This document shows positions 8,840 through 18,693 of a DNA stretch of 64,000 bases, piece after piece; within the stretch, counting starts at the first letter, position 1; each line of letters begins with the position of its first letter. Source of the DNA: Streptomyces filipinensis (lineage in GTDB: Bacteria; Actinomycetota; Actinomycetes; Streptomycetales; Streptomycetaceae); assembly GCF_014649495.1 (NCBI RefSeq), contig NZ_BMTD01000012.1, forward strand, positions 62,001 through 126,000, written 5' to 3'. The translations under genes were made by a program, and so were the position numbers. The notes beneath the pieces were generated by a model that searched no databases, was not told the DNA's origin, and saw only the letters and a list, made by a program, of their open reading frames with translations.

Positions 8840-10212
8840 GAGCGCGACACCTCCTGGTCCACCTGGCGGCGGATGGTGCGCAGTGCCTCGCCGGCCGACT
8901 GCTGGCCGGTCCACAGCGCCTCGATGTTCTTGCGCAGCAGCGTCTTGGCCTGCTGCGCGCCCGGCACGTTCGGCTCCGGCACCGCGTACGCCAGCGCGTC
9001 CAGGAACGGGCGCAGGTTCGGATCGCCGCCCGCGCCGCCCTTGCCGACCGCGCCGCCCTTGCCCAGGAGCGTCCGCATGTCGTCGGCGCGGCCGGTCAGG
9101 GAGCCCACCGACACCTGCAGGGCGCTCATCCGGGTCACCGACCCACCCTTCCCGGCGCCCGGCACGCGCACCTTCCCGGCATTGAGCCAGCGCAGGAACT
9201 CCCAGGCCTCACGCGGGTGTTCACTGGCGGTGTTGACGCCCAGCATGAAGCCGGTGGAGAGCGTGGCGCGCCGGCCGTCCGCGTCGGGGAGGGGCACGGG
9301 CGCGACACCGACGTCGCGGTAGTCCCTGCCCATCAGGGGCTTCAGGCTCCCGGTCCACCAGCCGGCGCTGATCACCATGGTCACCTGTCCGGACGGGAAC
9401 GCCTGGTAGACGTTGACGCCGGGGTCGCTCGCCCCCGCGGCGACGAGCCGGTGCTCCAGGTCGAACACGGCGCGGCCGGCCGGTGCGTCGATGGCGGTGC
9501 TCCTGCCGTCGGCGGAGACGAACCTGCCCCCCGCGGCGCTGAGCAGGGCGAGGGTCTGGCCGACGGTGGTGGAGTCGTCGACGGTCGACAGTCCGAAGCC
9601 CTGCACCAGCGTGTTGCCGTACCGGTCCCGTCTGGCGGTGCGGTACGCCGTCTCCTCCAGCTCCCGCCAGGTGCGCGGGGGGCCGTCGAGGCCGGCCTCG
9701 CGCAGCAGCCGCTTGTTGTAGTAGAGGGCGTACGTCTGTGTCTCGGTGGGGTAGCCGTAGACCCTGCCCCCCACGGACGCGGCGCCGACCGCGGCCGGGC
9801 TGTAGCCGCGCCTGATCTCCTCGGCGTGCTCCGGCGGAGCGGGCCGCAGCACGCCGGCCCGGACGAGCTGGCCGTTCCACAGACAGTACGGATGGAGGAT
9901 GTCGGCGCCCTGGCCCGCGGCCTGCCGGACCATGAACGTGGTGAGCAGGTCGGTGAACTCCACGGCCTTCGTCCGCACCTTGACCCGGTCGTGCGTGGCG
10001 TTCCACTCGTCGACCGGTCCCTGCAGGGCCCGCTTGAGCTCCCCGCTCGCGTAGTGGGAGAGCAGGGTGAGGACGACCGGATCCCCGGGGCGCCCGGTGC
10101 CCCGGTGCGGCGCGGCGCACCCGGAGGCGAGCAGCGCCGAGGGCAGCGCGAGCGCGAAGTGACGGCGGCTCAGGCCGCGGGCACGGCGGCTGCCGGGGTG
10201 CGCCGGCCTCAT
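8833..10212 (-). CDS. Extracellular sugar-binding lipoprotein (CUT1 family)
   Basis: 459 residues. The N-terminus has a twin-arginine-like motif (LSRRHFALAL) followed by a lipobox (LLASGC), so export through Tat and lipidation at the Cys near residue 33 are likely. The mature part has the features of family 1 solute-binding proteins, with WNATHDRVKV near the N-terminus, YGYPTETQTYALYYNKRLLREAG in segments and SAGWWTGS. Start and stop overlap both neighbours, giving tight coupling GNAT-SBP-permease-permease. The operon context with a NamZ-type muramidase suggests MurNAc-containing disaccharides or similar wall fragments as ligand, which is inference. Confidence 0.93.
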   Translation of the reverse strand: MRPAHPGSRRARGLSRRHFALALPSALLASGCAAPHRGTGRPGDPVVLTLLSHYASGELKRALQGPVDEWNATHDRVKVRTKAVEFTDLLTTFMVRQAAGQGADILHPYCLWNGQLVRAGVLRPAPPEHAEEIRRGYSPAAVGAASVGGRVYGYPTETQTYALYYNKRLLREAGLDGPPRTWRELEETAYRTARRDRYGNTLVQGFGLSTVDDSTTVGQTLALLSAAGGRFVSADGRSTAIDAPAGRAVFDLEHRLVAAGASDPGVNVYQAFPSGQVTMVISAGWWTGSLKPLMGRDYRDVGVAPVPLPDADGRRATLSTGFMLGVNTASEHPREAWEFLRWLNAGKVRVPGAGKGGSVTRMSALQVSVGSLTGRADDMRTLLGKGGAVGKGGAGGDPNLRPFLDALAYAVPEPNVPGAQQAKTLLRKNIEALWTGQQSAGEALRTIRRQVDQEVSRSW

Positions 10213-11189
10213 CGGGCGGCCTCCCGGCGCATCACCCGGAACAGCCGGGTCGTGGTGAAACCCGCCGTGCGGTACAGATGGCCGGCCGGGGACCGCTCGC
10301 CGGTCCACAGGAACCACGCGCAGTGCGCGCCGCGTGCCCGCATCCGCTCCAGGACCAGGTGCAGCAGGACCTTGCCGAGTCCGGTGCCGCGCATCTCGGG
10401 AAGCACACCGAACGGGCCGAACCGCTCGTCCACCGACTCGTACGCGCCGTGCATCGCCCAGCCGGCCAGGCGGCCCGAGGGGTCCCGGGCGACGACGATC
10501 CGGTCGAGCGGCGTGCCCGCGGCCACGCACTCCCGGATCGCGCGCGCCCAGTCCGGGGTGAAGTGGGTGCCGGCGAGCGCGATCAGTTCCACCAGGTCGT
10601 CGTCGCTCGGGGTGGCGAACCGGTGTCCCTGCGCGGTCAGTTCGCCCAGGCGGTGCACGACATCGTCCGGGAGGCGATGGCCGACCAGGCCGCGGTCCAT
10701 CGCCGCCGCCTCGTAGAGCGTGCGAAAGCCCAGGGAGTCGAGGAGCCCGGCCGCTTCCGGGTACGTCTCGGCGTCCAGCCCGGGCAGGATGTAGTTCGGG
10801 GTGTACGAGGAGAAGTCCACCCGGGTGCGGCCGTGGCCGTGCAGCCAGTCGAGGGCGTCGGTCAGCAGCCGGCGGCCGAGGCCGCGCCCGCGGGCGGCCG
10901 GGTCGACGAAGAAGAACGGGATCCAGCCCTGCTCGGGCTCCAGGTCGGTGCCGGTCATCGCGGTCAGCCGGCGCACCGCGTAGGCGGCGCCGACGACCCG
11001 GTCGCCGTGGACGGCGACCCGCAGCCCCTCCGGATCGAAGTTGGCGTCGAGCAGCACCAGGGAGCGGAAGCGGTCCGGGGTGATGGGGTCGGCCGGCGCG
11101 CTGCGCCGCCACGCCGCCACCAGCCGCGGGCCGTCGCCCGCCCTGAAGCCTCGCACCTCGGCCCGGGATCTCGTCGTGCGATCGGTCAT
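10209..11189 (-). CDS. Tandem GNAT acetyltransferase
   Basis: 326 residues forming two GNAT folds. The N-terminal one (about 12-160) has the acetyl-CoA loop ARGRGLGRRLL. The C-terminal one (about 185-320) has MRGTGLGKVLL and ends in LYRTAGFTTTRLFRVMRR. Both loops keep the R-x-x-G-x-G/A pattern, so both domains could bind acetyl-CoA. It overlaps the binding-protein gene by 4 bp (ATGA) and follows the NamZ-like gene. A role in acetylating a sugar or peptide derived from imported wall material is plausible but not shown by the sequence. Confidence 0.9.
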   Translation of the reverse strand: MTDRTTRSRAEVRGFRAGDGPRLVAAWRRSAPADPITPDRFRSLVLLDANFDPEGLRVAVHGDRVVGAAYAVRRLTAMTGTDLEPEQGWIPFFFVDPAARGRGLGRRLLTDALDWLHGHGRTRVDFSSYTPNYILPGLDAETYPEAAGLLDSLGFRTLYEAAAMDRGLVGHRLPDDVVHRLGELTAQGHRFATPSDDDLVELIALAGTHFTPDWARAIRECVAAGTPLDRIVVARDPSGRLAGWAMHGAYESVDERFGPFGVLPEMRGTGLGKVLLHLVLERMRARGAHCAWFLWTGERSPAGHLYRTAGFTTTRLFRVMRREAAR

Positions 11190-11237
11190 CGACGGGGTCG
11201 TCCTTCCATGCGCGCGGCACGCGGCGGGCGGGAGGTC

Positions 11238-12434
11238 TCAGGGGTAGAGCAGTGCGTGCTCGCCGGCCCAGTGGTCCGGCGGGGCGGGCGGGTCGCACAG
11301 CGGCAGTGGGTCCTCACCGGCGTCGACGGTGCGCCGCAGCCGGTCGGAGCCCCACAGCAGGTCGATGAAGTGGCGGTGTCCCGTTCCCTGCGCGCCGCCG
11401 TCCGCCGGGTGCCAGGCGAAGTCGTGCGGGTAGAGCCGGCGCAGCGTGGCGAGCATGGCGACGGCGGTGCGTACGGGAGTGAACGCCTCGCGGTCGGTGA
11501 TGTGGAGCTGGACCCCGCGCAGCGGCCGTCCGGCGTGTTTGTGGAAGGTCGGGACGTACCGCAGATCACGGAAGTGCACTCCGGGCAGGGCGAGTTCGGC
11601 GAGCGAGGGCGCGAACCGGGCGTCGATGTAGGGGGCCCCGACGATCTCGAAGGGCTGTGTGGTGCCCCGGCCCTCCGAGAGGTTGGTGCCCTCGAACAGG
11701 CAGGTGCCTGGGTAGACGGCGGCGGTGGCGGGCGTCGGGATGTTCGGCGAGGGCGCGATCCACGGCAGGCCGGTGGCCTCCGCGCGCAGGGCGCGCCGCC
11801 AGCCGGTGGCCTCGATCACCGTCAGGTCGGCGGCGGTGCCCGCCGCCCGGGGCACGACCGAGGCGTTGAGATACCGGGCCAGTTCGCCGCAGGTCAGGCC
11901 GTGCCGGACGGGTATCGGGGCGCGCCCGACGAAGCTGGCCCAGGCCTCCTCCAGCAGCGGTCCCTCGCTGACGAGTCCACCGAGGGGGTTCGGCCGGTCG
12001 GCGACCACGAACCGTACGCCCGTACGGGCCGCCGAGGCCATCAGGTCGCACATGGTCCACACGTAGGTGTAGAACCGGGCCCCGATGTCCTGCAGGTCGT
12101 ACACCAGGGCGTCGACGCCACTGGCGCGCAGCAGGGCGTCGAGGCGCTCGCCGTCGCGGCGGTAGGTGTCGTGGACGGGCAGGCCGGTGGCGGGGTCCGT
12201 CCGGGCGGCCTCGCTCTCGCCGGCCTGGGCGGTGCCGTGCAGCCCGTGCTCGGGGCCGAACAGGGCGGTCAGGCGCGCGCCGGCCTCCAGCAGGGCGGGC
12301 GCGGTGGGGCGCAGGTCGGCCAGGACACCGGTGTGGTTGGTGACCAGCCCGAGCCGGCCGGGTCCGGCGAGTGCCGGCGACGCGTGCAGTCGCGCGATCC
12401 CGGTCGTCACCGCGGCGCGGTCGTCCGTGCTCAT
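11238..12434 (-). CDS. namZ: NamZ-type exo-beta-N-acetylmuramidase (DUF1343)
   Basis: 398 residues. The family hallmarks are present: GLVTNHTGV near the N-terminus, FGPEHGLHG (about 60-68, carrying the Glu expected to be catalytic), LVYDLQDIGARFYTYVWTM, DRPNPLGG and the C-terminal LLWGSDRLR. NamZ enzymes release terminal MurNAc from peptidoglycan fragments. Unlike the secreted Bacillus enzyme, no signal peptide is visible (MSTDDRAAVTTGIARL), so this one should act in the cytoplasm on imported fragments. It is the first gene of the operon, 48 bp ahead of the GNAT gene. A dyad at 12470-12507 lies just upstream and could be the control site. Confidence 0.9.
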   Translation of the reverse strand: MSTDDRAAVTTGIARLHASPALAGPGRLGLVTNHTGVLADLRPTAPALLEAGARLTALFGPEHGLHGTAQAGESEAARTDPATGLPVHDTYRRDGERLDALLRASGVDALVYDLQDIGARFYTYVWTMCDLMASAARTGVRFVVADRPNPLGGLVSEGPLLEEAWASFVGRAPIPVRHGLTCGELARYLNASVVPRAAGTAADLTVIEATGWRRALRAEATGLPWIAPSPNIPTPATAAVYPGTCLFEGTNLSEGRGTTQPFEIVGAPYIDARFAPSLAELALPGVHFRDLRYVPTFHKHAGRPLRGVQLHITDREAFTPVRTAVAMLATLRRLYPHDFAWHPADGGAQGTGHRHFIDLLWGSDRLRRTVDAGEDPLPLCDPPAPPDHWAGEHALLYP

Positions 12435-12469
12435 CCTGGGCCCCGTCTGCCGGTGACATCTCGAAGCGG

Positions 12470-12507
12470 TTGCCGGAAATTTACTGGCTTGTCAGGGAAT
12501 TTGGCAA
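12470..12507. promoter_or_regulatory. Inverted repeat upstream of namZ operon
   Basis: TTGCC at 12470-12474 is mirrored by GGCAA at 12503-12507. AT-rich inner sequences (GGAAATTT and GGAATTTGG) flank the centre. This AT-rich island in very GC-rich DNA lies 36-73 bp upstream of the namZ start. Its size would fit two turns of a dimeric or tetrameric repressor. In Bacillus the equivalent genes are controlled by MurR of the RpiR family. No regulator gene is adjacent here. Confidence 0.45.
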
Positions 12508-12538
12508 TGAACCACTCACCGTGGGTGGCCGCGAACTC

Positions 12539-12582
12539 ACTCCGGGCTCACTCCGGGCTCCCTCCGGGCTCACTCCGGGCTC
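12539..12582. repeat. Four tandem 11-bp repeats
   Basis: Four consecutive units of ACTCCGGGCTC occupy 12539-12549, 12550-12560, 12561-12571 (first base changed to C) and 12572-12582. A partial unit (TCACTCCGG) reappears across the stop codon of the GH65 gene at 12591. The period equals about one helical turn, so the units would sit on one face of the DNA. The array lies between the end of the GH65 gene and the start region of the namZ operon. Confidence 0.8.
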
Positions 12583-12590
12583 GCTCAGCC

Positions 12591-14966
12591 TCACTCCGGT
12601 ACGACCAGCCGTGCCGACTCCCCCGGTCCGACCGGTACGACCCGGTCGCGCAGGCAGACGTCGATGGGTGAGCGGTCGGAGGACGGCACGGTGATCTCCA
12701 GCAGGCCGCTGCGCAGGCGCAGATGGACGCCCCAGTGGCCGTGGTAGCGGATGGAGAAGCCGTAGGAGGAGAGTTCGGGCAGCGGGACCGGGTCGAGGCA
12801 CAGGGCGCCGCCGCGGGTCTCCAGGCCGGTCAGCCCGCGCTGGACGAGGTCGAGGGTGCCGGCCATGGCGCCGAGGTGGATGCCCTCGCCGGTGGTGCCG
12901 CCCTGCAGGTCGGCGATGTCACCGCGCAGCGCCTCCTGGACGAAGGCCCAGGCGTCGGCGCGGCGGGCGCGGGCCAGGACCCAGCCGTGGACCAGGCCGC
13001 TGAGGGTGGAGCCGTGGCTGGTGCGGTGCAGGTAGTGGTCGACGGTCGCGGTCCAGGTGCGCTCGTCGAGGCGGTAGCCCAGCCGGCCGAACAGCGAGCG
13101 GAGTTCGGCCGCCGAGAAGAGGTAGCCGAGCATCAGGACGTCGGCCTGTTTGGACGCCTTGTAACGGTTGACGGTGTCGCCCTCCGCCTCCAGGATCCGG
13201 TCCAGGCGCCGGATGTCGCCGTACCGCTCGCGGTAGCCGTGCCAGTCCAGCTCGGCCAGGTCGCCGTAGCCCTCGAACTGGCTGATCACCCCGTCGTGGA
13301 AGGGCACGTGGAGGGTGCGGGAGATCTCCTCCCAGCGGGCGGGCTCGTCGTCCCCCAGTCCGGTGCTCTCGGCGAGTTCCCGGCGGCGCGGCTCGGGCAG
13401 GAGGTCCAGCAGCTCCAGGGTGCGCGCCAGCACCCAGGCGGCGGTGACGTTGGTGTACGCGTTGTCGTCCAGGCCCGGTGCGGCGGCGCCGGGGTAGGCG
13501 TCGTGGTACTCGTCGGGGCCGACCACGCCCCGGATGCGGTGCCGGCCGAGGCGGGCGTCGTAGGCGGCCGAGTCCGCCCAGAACCGGGCGATGTGCAGCA
13601 GCATCTCGACGCCCTCGCCGTGCAGGAAGTCGATGTCTCCGGTCGCCTCGCAGTACTGCCAGATGTTGTACGCCACCGCCGAGCCGACGTGGTGCTGGAG
13701 CCGGGTGTGGTCCGGCAGCCAGCGGCCGGAACGGGGGTTGAGGTGGAGCTGCTGGGTCTCCTCGCGGCCGTCGCTGCCGCTCTGCCACGGGTAGAGCGCC
13801 CCGCGCCGGCCGAGGTCGCGGGCCGCCTGGCAGGCGGCGTCCAGCCGGCGGTGGCGGTAGTGGAGCAGGGCGCGGGAGACCTCGGGCAGGTGCAGGTTGA
13901 GGTAGGGCAGGACGAAGAGTTCGTCCCAGAAGACATGGCCGCGGTAGGCCTCGCCGTGCAGTCCGCGCGCGGGAACGCCGACGTCGAGGTCCGCGGTGTG
14001 CGGCGAGAGGGTCTGCAGCACGTGGAACAGGTGCAGGCGCAGGATGCTGCCCGCCTCACCGGGGACCTCCAGCGCGGTGCGCCGCCACAGCTGCTCCCAC
14101 GCCGCGGCGTGCGACTCGACCAGCGCGTCGAAGCCGGGTGCGGCGCCGACCCGGTCGACCGCCGCCTGCAGCGCGTCGCCGATGGCCGGGTCGTGCGAGG
14201 TGTGCAGCGCGACGGTCTTGTCGACGGTGACCGTACGGCCGGGCACCAGACGCAGCCTCAGCTGCTGGACCGAGCGCTCGACTTCGGGGACCACTCTCAC
14301 CGGCGCGTCGACGGTCAGCCGGGCGGCGAGGCCGAACTCGATGCGGGAGGTGCGGGTGTGGCAGCGCAGCCATACGGTGTCGTGGGCGGCGATGCCGGTC
14401 CGCACATGGACGAGGTGTCGCCCGTCCAGGTCCCGGTAGCGGGCCACGCCGGAGTTGGTGATCCGCCCGTCGAGTGCGGCCTCGACCTCCAGGTCGAGGC
14501 CGTCGCCCTCCACGGTGAACTCGGTGCGCAGCACGGCGAGATGACGGTCAGTCAGGTGGACCAGGCGCAGTTGGCGCACATGGAGCGTGGTGCCGCCGTC
14601 CAGGCCGTAGCCGGTGCGGCGTTCCAGCAGGCCGGGGTCGAGATGCAGCACCTGGTGGTGTTCGGTCACGGGGGCGGTGTCCGGGGTGAGCCAGGCACCG
14701 TCCGCCGGGCGGAAGCGCAGCGGCAGCCAGTTGGGCAGGTTGACCATGTCCTCGTTCTCGACCCGGCGTCCGGCGACCTGGGAGGTGAGCCGGTCGTAGC
14801 AGCCGACCGCGTAGGTGCCCGGGTAGTGGATGTCGTCGGCGGTGCACTCGGGAAGCGCGCCGCGCGTGGCGAAGTAGCCGTTGCCCAGGGTGAACAGGGA
14901 CTCCCTCAGGCGTTCCTCCTCGGGGCGGTAACCGTCGTACTCCCAGGTCGGTCCCTGCACCGTCAC
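12591..14966 (-). CDS. Glycoside hydrolase family 65 protein (disaccharide phosphorylase-like)
   Basis: 791 residues, close to the usual length of GH65 phosphorylases. Domains in order are the N-terminal beta-sandwich (about 1-260, beginning WEYDGYRPEEERLRESLFTL), a linker helix region, the alpha/alpha barrel (about 300-680) and a small C-terminal beta-sheet. Catalytic and binding motifs are VVGPDEYHD (general acid Glu), SKQADVLML and TSHGSTLS, which lies at the phosphate-binding position. Family members phosphorolyse maltose, kojibiose, trehalose or related glucosides; the exact substrate cannot be read. The GTG start overlaps the stop of the molybdenum-enzyme gene upstream by 4 bp (GTGA), an unexpected coupling. 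A second GTG two codons later is an alternative start. Confidence 0.9.
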   Translation of the reverse strand: MTVQGPTWEYDGYRPEEERLRESLFTLGNGYFATRGALPECTADDIHYPGTYAVGCYDRLTSQVAGRRVENEDMVNLPNWLPLRFRPADGAWLTPDTAPVTEHHQVLHLDPGLLERRTGYGLDGGTTLHVRQLRLVHLTDRHLAVLRTEFTVEGDGLDLEVEAALDGRITNSGVARYRDLDGRHLVHVRTGIAAHDTVWLRCHTRTSRIEFGLAARLTVDAPVRVVPEVERSVQQLRLRLVPGRTVTVDKTVALHTSHDPAIGDALQAAVDRVGAAPGFDALVESHAAAWEQLWRRTALEVPGEAGSILRLHLFHVLQTLSPHTADLDVGVPARGLHGEAYRGHVFWDELFVLPYLNLHLPEVSRALLHYRHRRLDAACQAARDLGRRGALYPWQSGSDGREETQQLHLNPRSGRWLPDHTRLQHHVGSAVAYNIWQYCEATGDIDFLHGEGVEMLLHIARFWADSAAYDARLGRHRIRGVVGPDEYHDAYPGAAAPGLDDNAYTNVTAAWVLARTLELLDLLPEPRRRELAESTGLGDDEPARWEEISRTLHVPFHDGVISQFEGYGDLAELDWHGYRERYGDIRRLDRILEAEGDTVNRYKASKQADVLMLGYLFSAAELRSLFGRLGYRLDERTWTATVDHYLHRTSHGSTLSGLVHGWVLARARRADAWAFVQEALRGDIADLQGGTTGEGIHLGAMAGTLDLVQRGLTGLETRGGALCLDPVPLPELSSYGFSIRYHGHWGVHLRLRSGLLEITVPSSDRSPIDVCLRDRVVPVGPGESARLVVPE

Positions 14967-17062
14967 CCCCCGGCGAGCAGGCCGGTGAGGATCCGGTCGG
15001 GGGTGAGGGGCAGGTGGCGGAAGCGGATGCCGGTGGCGTGGTGGACGGCGTTGCCGAGGGCGGCGGCGGTTCCCACGATGCCGATCTCGCCGATGCCCTT
15101 GCTGCCCATCGGGTTGAGGTGCGGGTCCTCCTCGTCGATCCAGTCGGCCTCGATGGCGGGGACGTCGGCGTGCGCGGGCACGTGGTAGGAGGCGAGGTCG
15201 GTCTCGGTGAAGTCGCCGAACGCCGGGTCCAGGGTGCTGCCCTCGGTGAGGGCCATGCCCAGGCCCATGGTCATGGCCCCGGTGAACTGGGAGCGGGCGG
15301 TGCGGGCGTTGAGGATCCGTCCGGCGGCGTAGATCCCCAGCAGTCGCCGTACCCGGGTCTCGCCGGTGACGCTGTCGACGGCGACCTCGGCGAAGTGCGC
15401 GCCGAAGGCGTGCCGGGCGTACGGGCTGTCGGCGTCGGCCCGCCCGGCGGTGTCGGCGCGGGTCTCGATGCCGTCGGCGGGCAGGGGGCCGGTGTGCGCG
15501 GCCAGCCGGGACGCCAGCTCGGCACAGGCCTCGTGCACCGCCCAGCCCCAGGAGGCGGTGCCCATGGAGCCGCCGGCCAGCCAGGCCGGCGGCAGGTCGC
15601 TGTGCCCGATCTCGGTGCCCACCCGGTCCACGGGCACAGCGAGGGCGTCGGCGGCGACCTGGGCGAGGACGGTACGGGCCCCGGTGCCGATGTCGGTCGC
15701 GTTGATCCGCACGGCGAAGGTGCCGTCGGGCAGGGCCCGGGCGGAGGCGGTGGCCGGGACGGCGGCGGCCGGGTAGGTGGCGGCGGCCACGCCGGTGCCG
15801 ATGAGCAGCGGGCCCTCGGTGCGGGAGCGGGGGCGGGGGTCGCGCTCGGCCCAGCCGAAGCGGCGGGCGCCCTCGCGCAGGCACTCCACGAGGTGCCGGC
15901 TGCTGAACGGCTTGCCGCTGCCCGGTTCGCACTCGGGGTCGTTGCGGACGCGCAGCTCCACCGGGTCCATGCCGAGCGCGTCGGCGAGTTCGTCCATGGC
16001 GGACTCCAGGGCGTACATGCCCGGCGCCTCGCCGGGAGCGCGCATCCAGGACGGGCTCGGCACATCGAGCGGGACCACCCGGTGGGAGCTGAGCAGCGCC
16101 GGGGCGGCGTACATGACGCGGGCGGGTACCGCGGCCTGCTCCACGAACGCCTTCACACGGGAGGTGTGGGTGGTCGTCTCGTGCAGCACGGCGGTGAGCC
16201 GGCCGTCCGTGTGCGCGCCGAGTCGCAGCCGCTGCACGGTCGGGGCGCGGTGGCCGACGGTCGTGGGCAGGGAACGGCGGGGGTAGGCGAGGGTGACGGG
16301 CCGGCCGGTGTGCCGGGCGGCCATCGCGGCGAGCACGACGTCGGGGCGTGGGGTGCCCTTGGAGCCGAAGCCGCCGCCGACGTGCTCGGACACGACGGTG
16401 ATCGTGTCCTCGGGCAGTCGGAACAGCTGGGCGAGCACGGACCGCACGGTCGTACCGCCCTGGCTGGAGGTGTACACGGTGAGCCGGTCCCCGTCCCAGT
16501 GGGCGGTGCTGGTGTGCGGCTCCATGGGGTGATTGTGCAGCGGGGGCACCCGGTAGACGGTGTCGACGCGGACCTCGGCGGCGGCGAAGGCGGCCTGCGG
16601 GTCGCCGTGCTCGACGCGGCCGGGGTAGCCGGCGTTCGTCTCCTTGGGCTCGTAGGCGTCCCGGTGACCGGGGTCCAGGCCGACGTCGTGGGGTTCGGCG
16701 GCACAGGTGACGCGGACGGCCCGGGCGGCGGCGCGGGCCGCTTCGAGGGTCTCGGCGACGGCCAGGGCCACGCACCAGCCCCGGTGCGGCACGTCCGGGC
16801 CCTGCAGGACGGCGAGCGTGGCGTCCTCGGGCTCGGCGAGACGGGGCGCGTCATCGGGGGTGAGGACGGCGAGGACGCCGGGCAGGGCGAGGGCGGCCGA
16901 GGTGTCGACCGCGGTGACCCGGCCGCGTGCGACCGGAGCGGGCACGGGCCAGGCGTGGGCACGCCCGGGCAGGTGGTACTCGGCGGCGTAACGGGCGGCA
17001 CCGGTGACCTTCTGCCGTCCTTCCCGGCGCTCGACGGGGGCGCCCAGGCTGGTCGCGGTCAT
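14963..17062 (-). CDS. Molybdopterin-binding subunit of xanthine dehydrogenase-family oxidoreductase (PaoC-like)
   Basis: 699 residues. The N-terminal a/b hammerhead domain (about 15-125) is followed by the two molybdopterin-binding domains. These carry EHVGGGFGSKG, a Gln/Arg-lined segment with SWMRAPGEAPGM, NATDIGTGARTVLAQ and the C-terminal MGSKGIGEIGIVG with the catalytic Glu. The pattern matches periplasmic aldehyde oxidoreductase-like enzymes (PaoC/YagR) more than xanthine oxidases proper. It is the third of three subunits encoded in the order 2Fe-2S, FAD, Mo. It oxidises an aldehyde or heteroaromatic compound by hydroxylation. No dedicated maturation chaperone is encoded next to it. Confidence 0.94.
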   Translation of the reverse strand: MTATSLGAPVERREGRQKVTGAARYAAEYHLPGRAHAWPVPAPVARGRVTAVDTSAALALPGVLAVLTPDDAPRLAEPEDATLAVLQGPDVPHRGWCVALAVAETLEAARAAARAVRVTCAAEPHDVGLDPGHRDAYEPKETNAGYPGRVEHGDPQAAFAAAEVRVDTVYRVPPLHNHPMEPHTSTAHWDGDRLTVYTSSQGGTTVRSVLAQLFRLPEDTITVVSEHVGGGFGSKGTPRPDVVLAAMAARHTGRPVTLAYPRRSLPTTVGHRAPTVQRLRLGAHTDGRLTAVLHETTTHTSRVKAFVEQAAVPARVMYAAPALLSSHRVVPLDVPSPSWMRAPGEAPGMYALESAMDELADALGMDPVELRVRNDPECEPGSGKPFSSRHLVECLREGARRFGWAERDPRPRSRTEGPLLIGTGVAAATYPAAAVPATASARALPDGTFAVRINATDIGTGARTVLAQVAADALAVPVDRVGTEIGHSDLPPAWLAGGSMGTASWGWAVHEACAELASRLAAHTGPLPADGIETRADTAGRADADSPYARHAFGAHFAEVAVDSVTGETRVRRLLGIYAAGRILNARTARSQFTGAMTMGLGMALTEGSTLDPAFGDFTETDLASYHVPAHADVPAIEADWIDEEDPHLNPMGSKGIGEIGIVGTAAALGNAVHHATGIRFRHLPLTPDRILTGLLAGG

Positions 17063-17088
17063 GGGATCCTCCTGCCTGCTCCCTGTGC

Positions 17089-18080
<992 letters not shown>

Positions 18081-18084
<4 letters not shown>

Positions 18085-18620
18085 CGGATCACGTCCTCCA
18101 CCGCCTCGACGATGCGCGGATAGGCGCCGCACCGGCACAGGTTGCCGCTCAGGCGCTCGCGGATCTCGGACCGGTCCAGCGGTACGGGCCGCCCGGAGGG
18201 GGTCGCGGGGTCGGTGACCTGGGAGGGGTGGCCGGCCGCGGCCTCGGCGATCATGCCGATGGCGGAGCAGATCTGCCCCGGCGTGCAGTAGCCGCACTGG
18301 AAGGCGTCGCGGTCGAGGAAGGCCCGCTGCAGCGGGTGCGGCTCCTCGCCGTCCCCGCCGAGGCCCTCGACGGTGGTGATCTCGCTGCCGTCGAGGGCGA
18401 CCGCGAGCAGCAGGCAGCTGTTGACGCGCCGGCCGTCGGCCAGCACGGTGCAGGCGCCGCACTGGCCGTGGTCGCAGCCCTTCTTCGACCCGGTGAGACC
18501 GAGGTCCTCCCGGAGCAGGTCCAGCAGGGTGCGCCGGTTGTCGATGTGCAGGGTGTGGGGCTTTCCGTTGACCCGGAGGGTGATCTCCGAGTCCGGAGCC
18601 GGTTTGTTTGCGCTGGTCAT
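18081..18620 (-). CDS. 2Fe-2S subunit of xanthine dehydrogenase-family oxidoreductase (PaoA-like)
   Basis: 179 residues. The N-terminal plant-type ferredoxin fold shows CDHGQCGAC and a fourth Cys in NSCLLLA. The C-terminal helical domain shows FQCGYCTPGQ and NLCRCGAYPRI. Together they give two [2Fe-2S] clusters. There is no Tat signal, unlike E. coli PaoA, so the complex is predicted to be cytoplasmic. It is the first gene of the four-gene operon that ends with the GH65 enzyme. A short 73-bp gap separates it from the lipoprotein gene upstream. Confidence 0.95.
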
Positions 18621-18693
18621 GGCAGGGGTGACCTTCCGGACGGGCCCTGGTGCCGTGCAGACCGCGTATCCAGGCGGCGCCGCCTCACACGTC

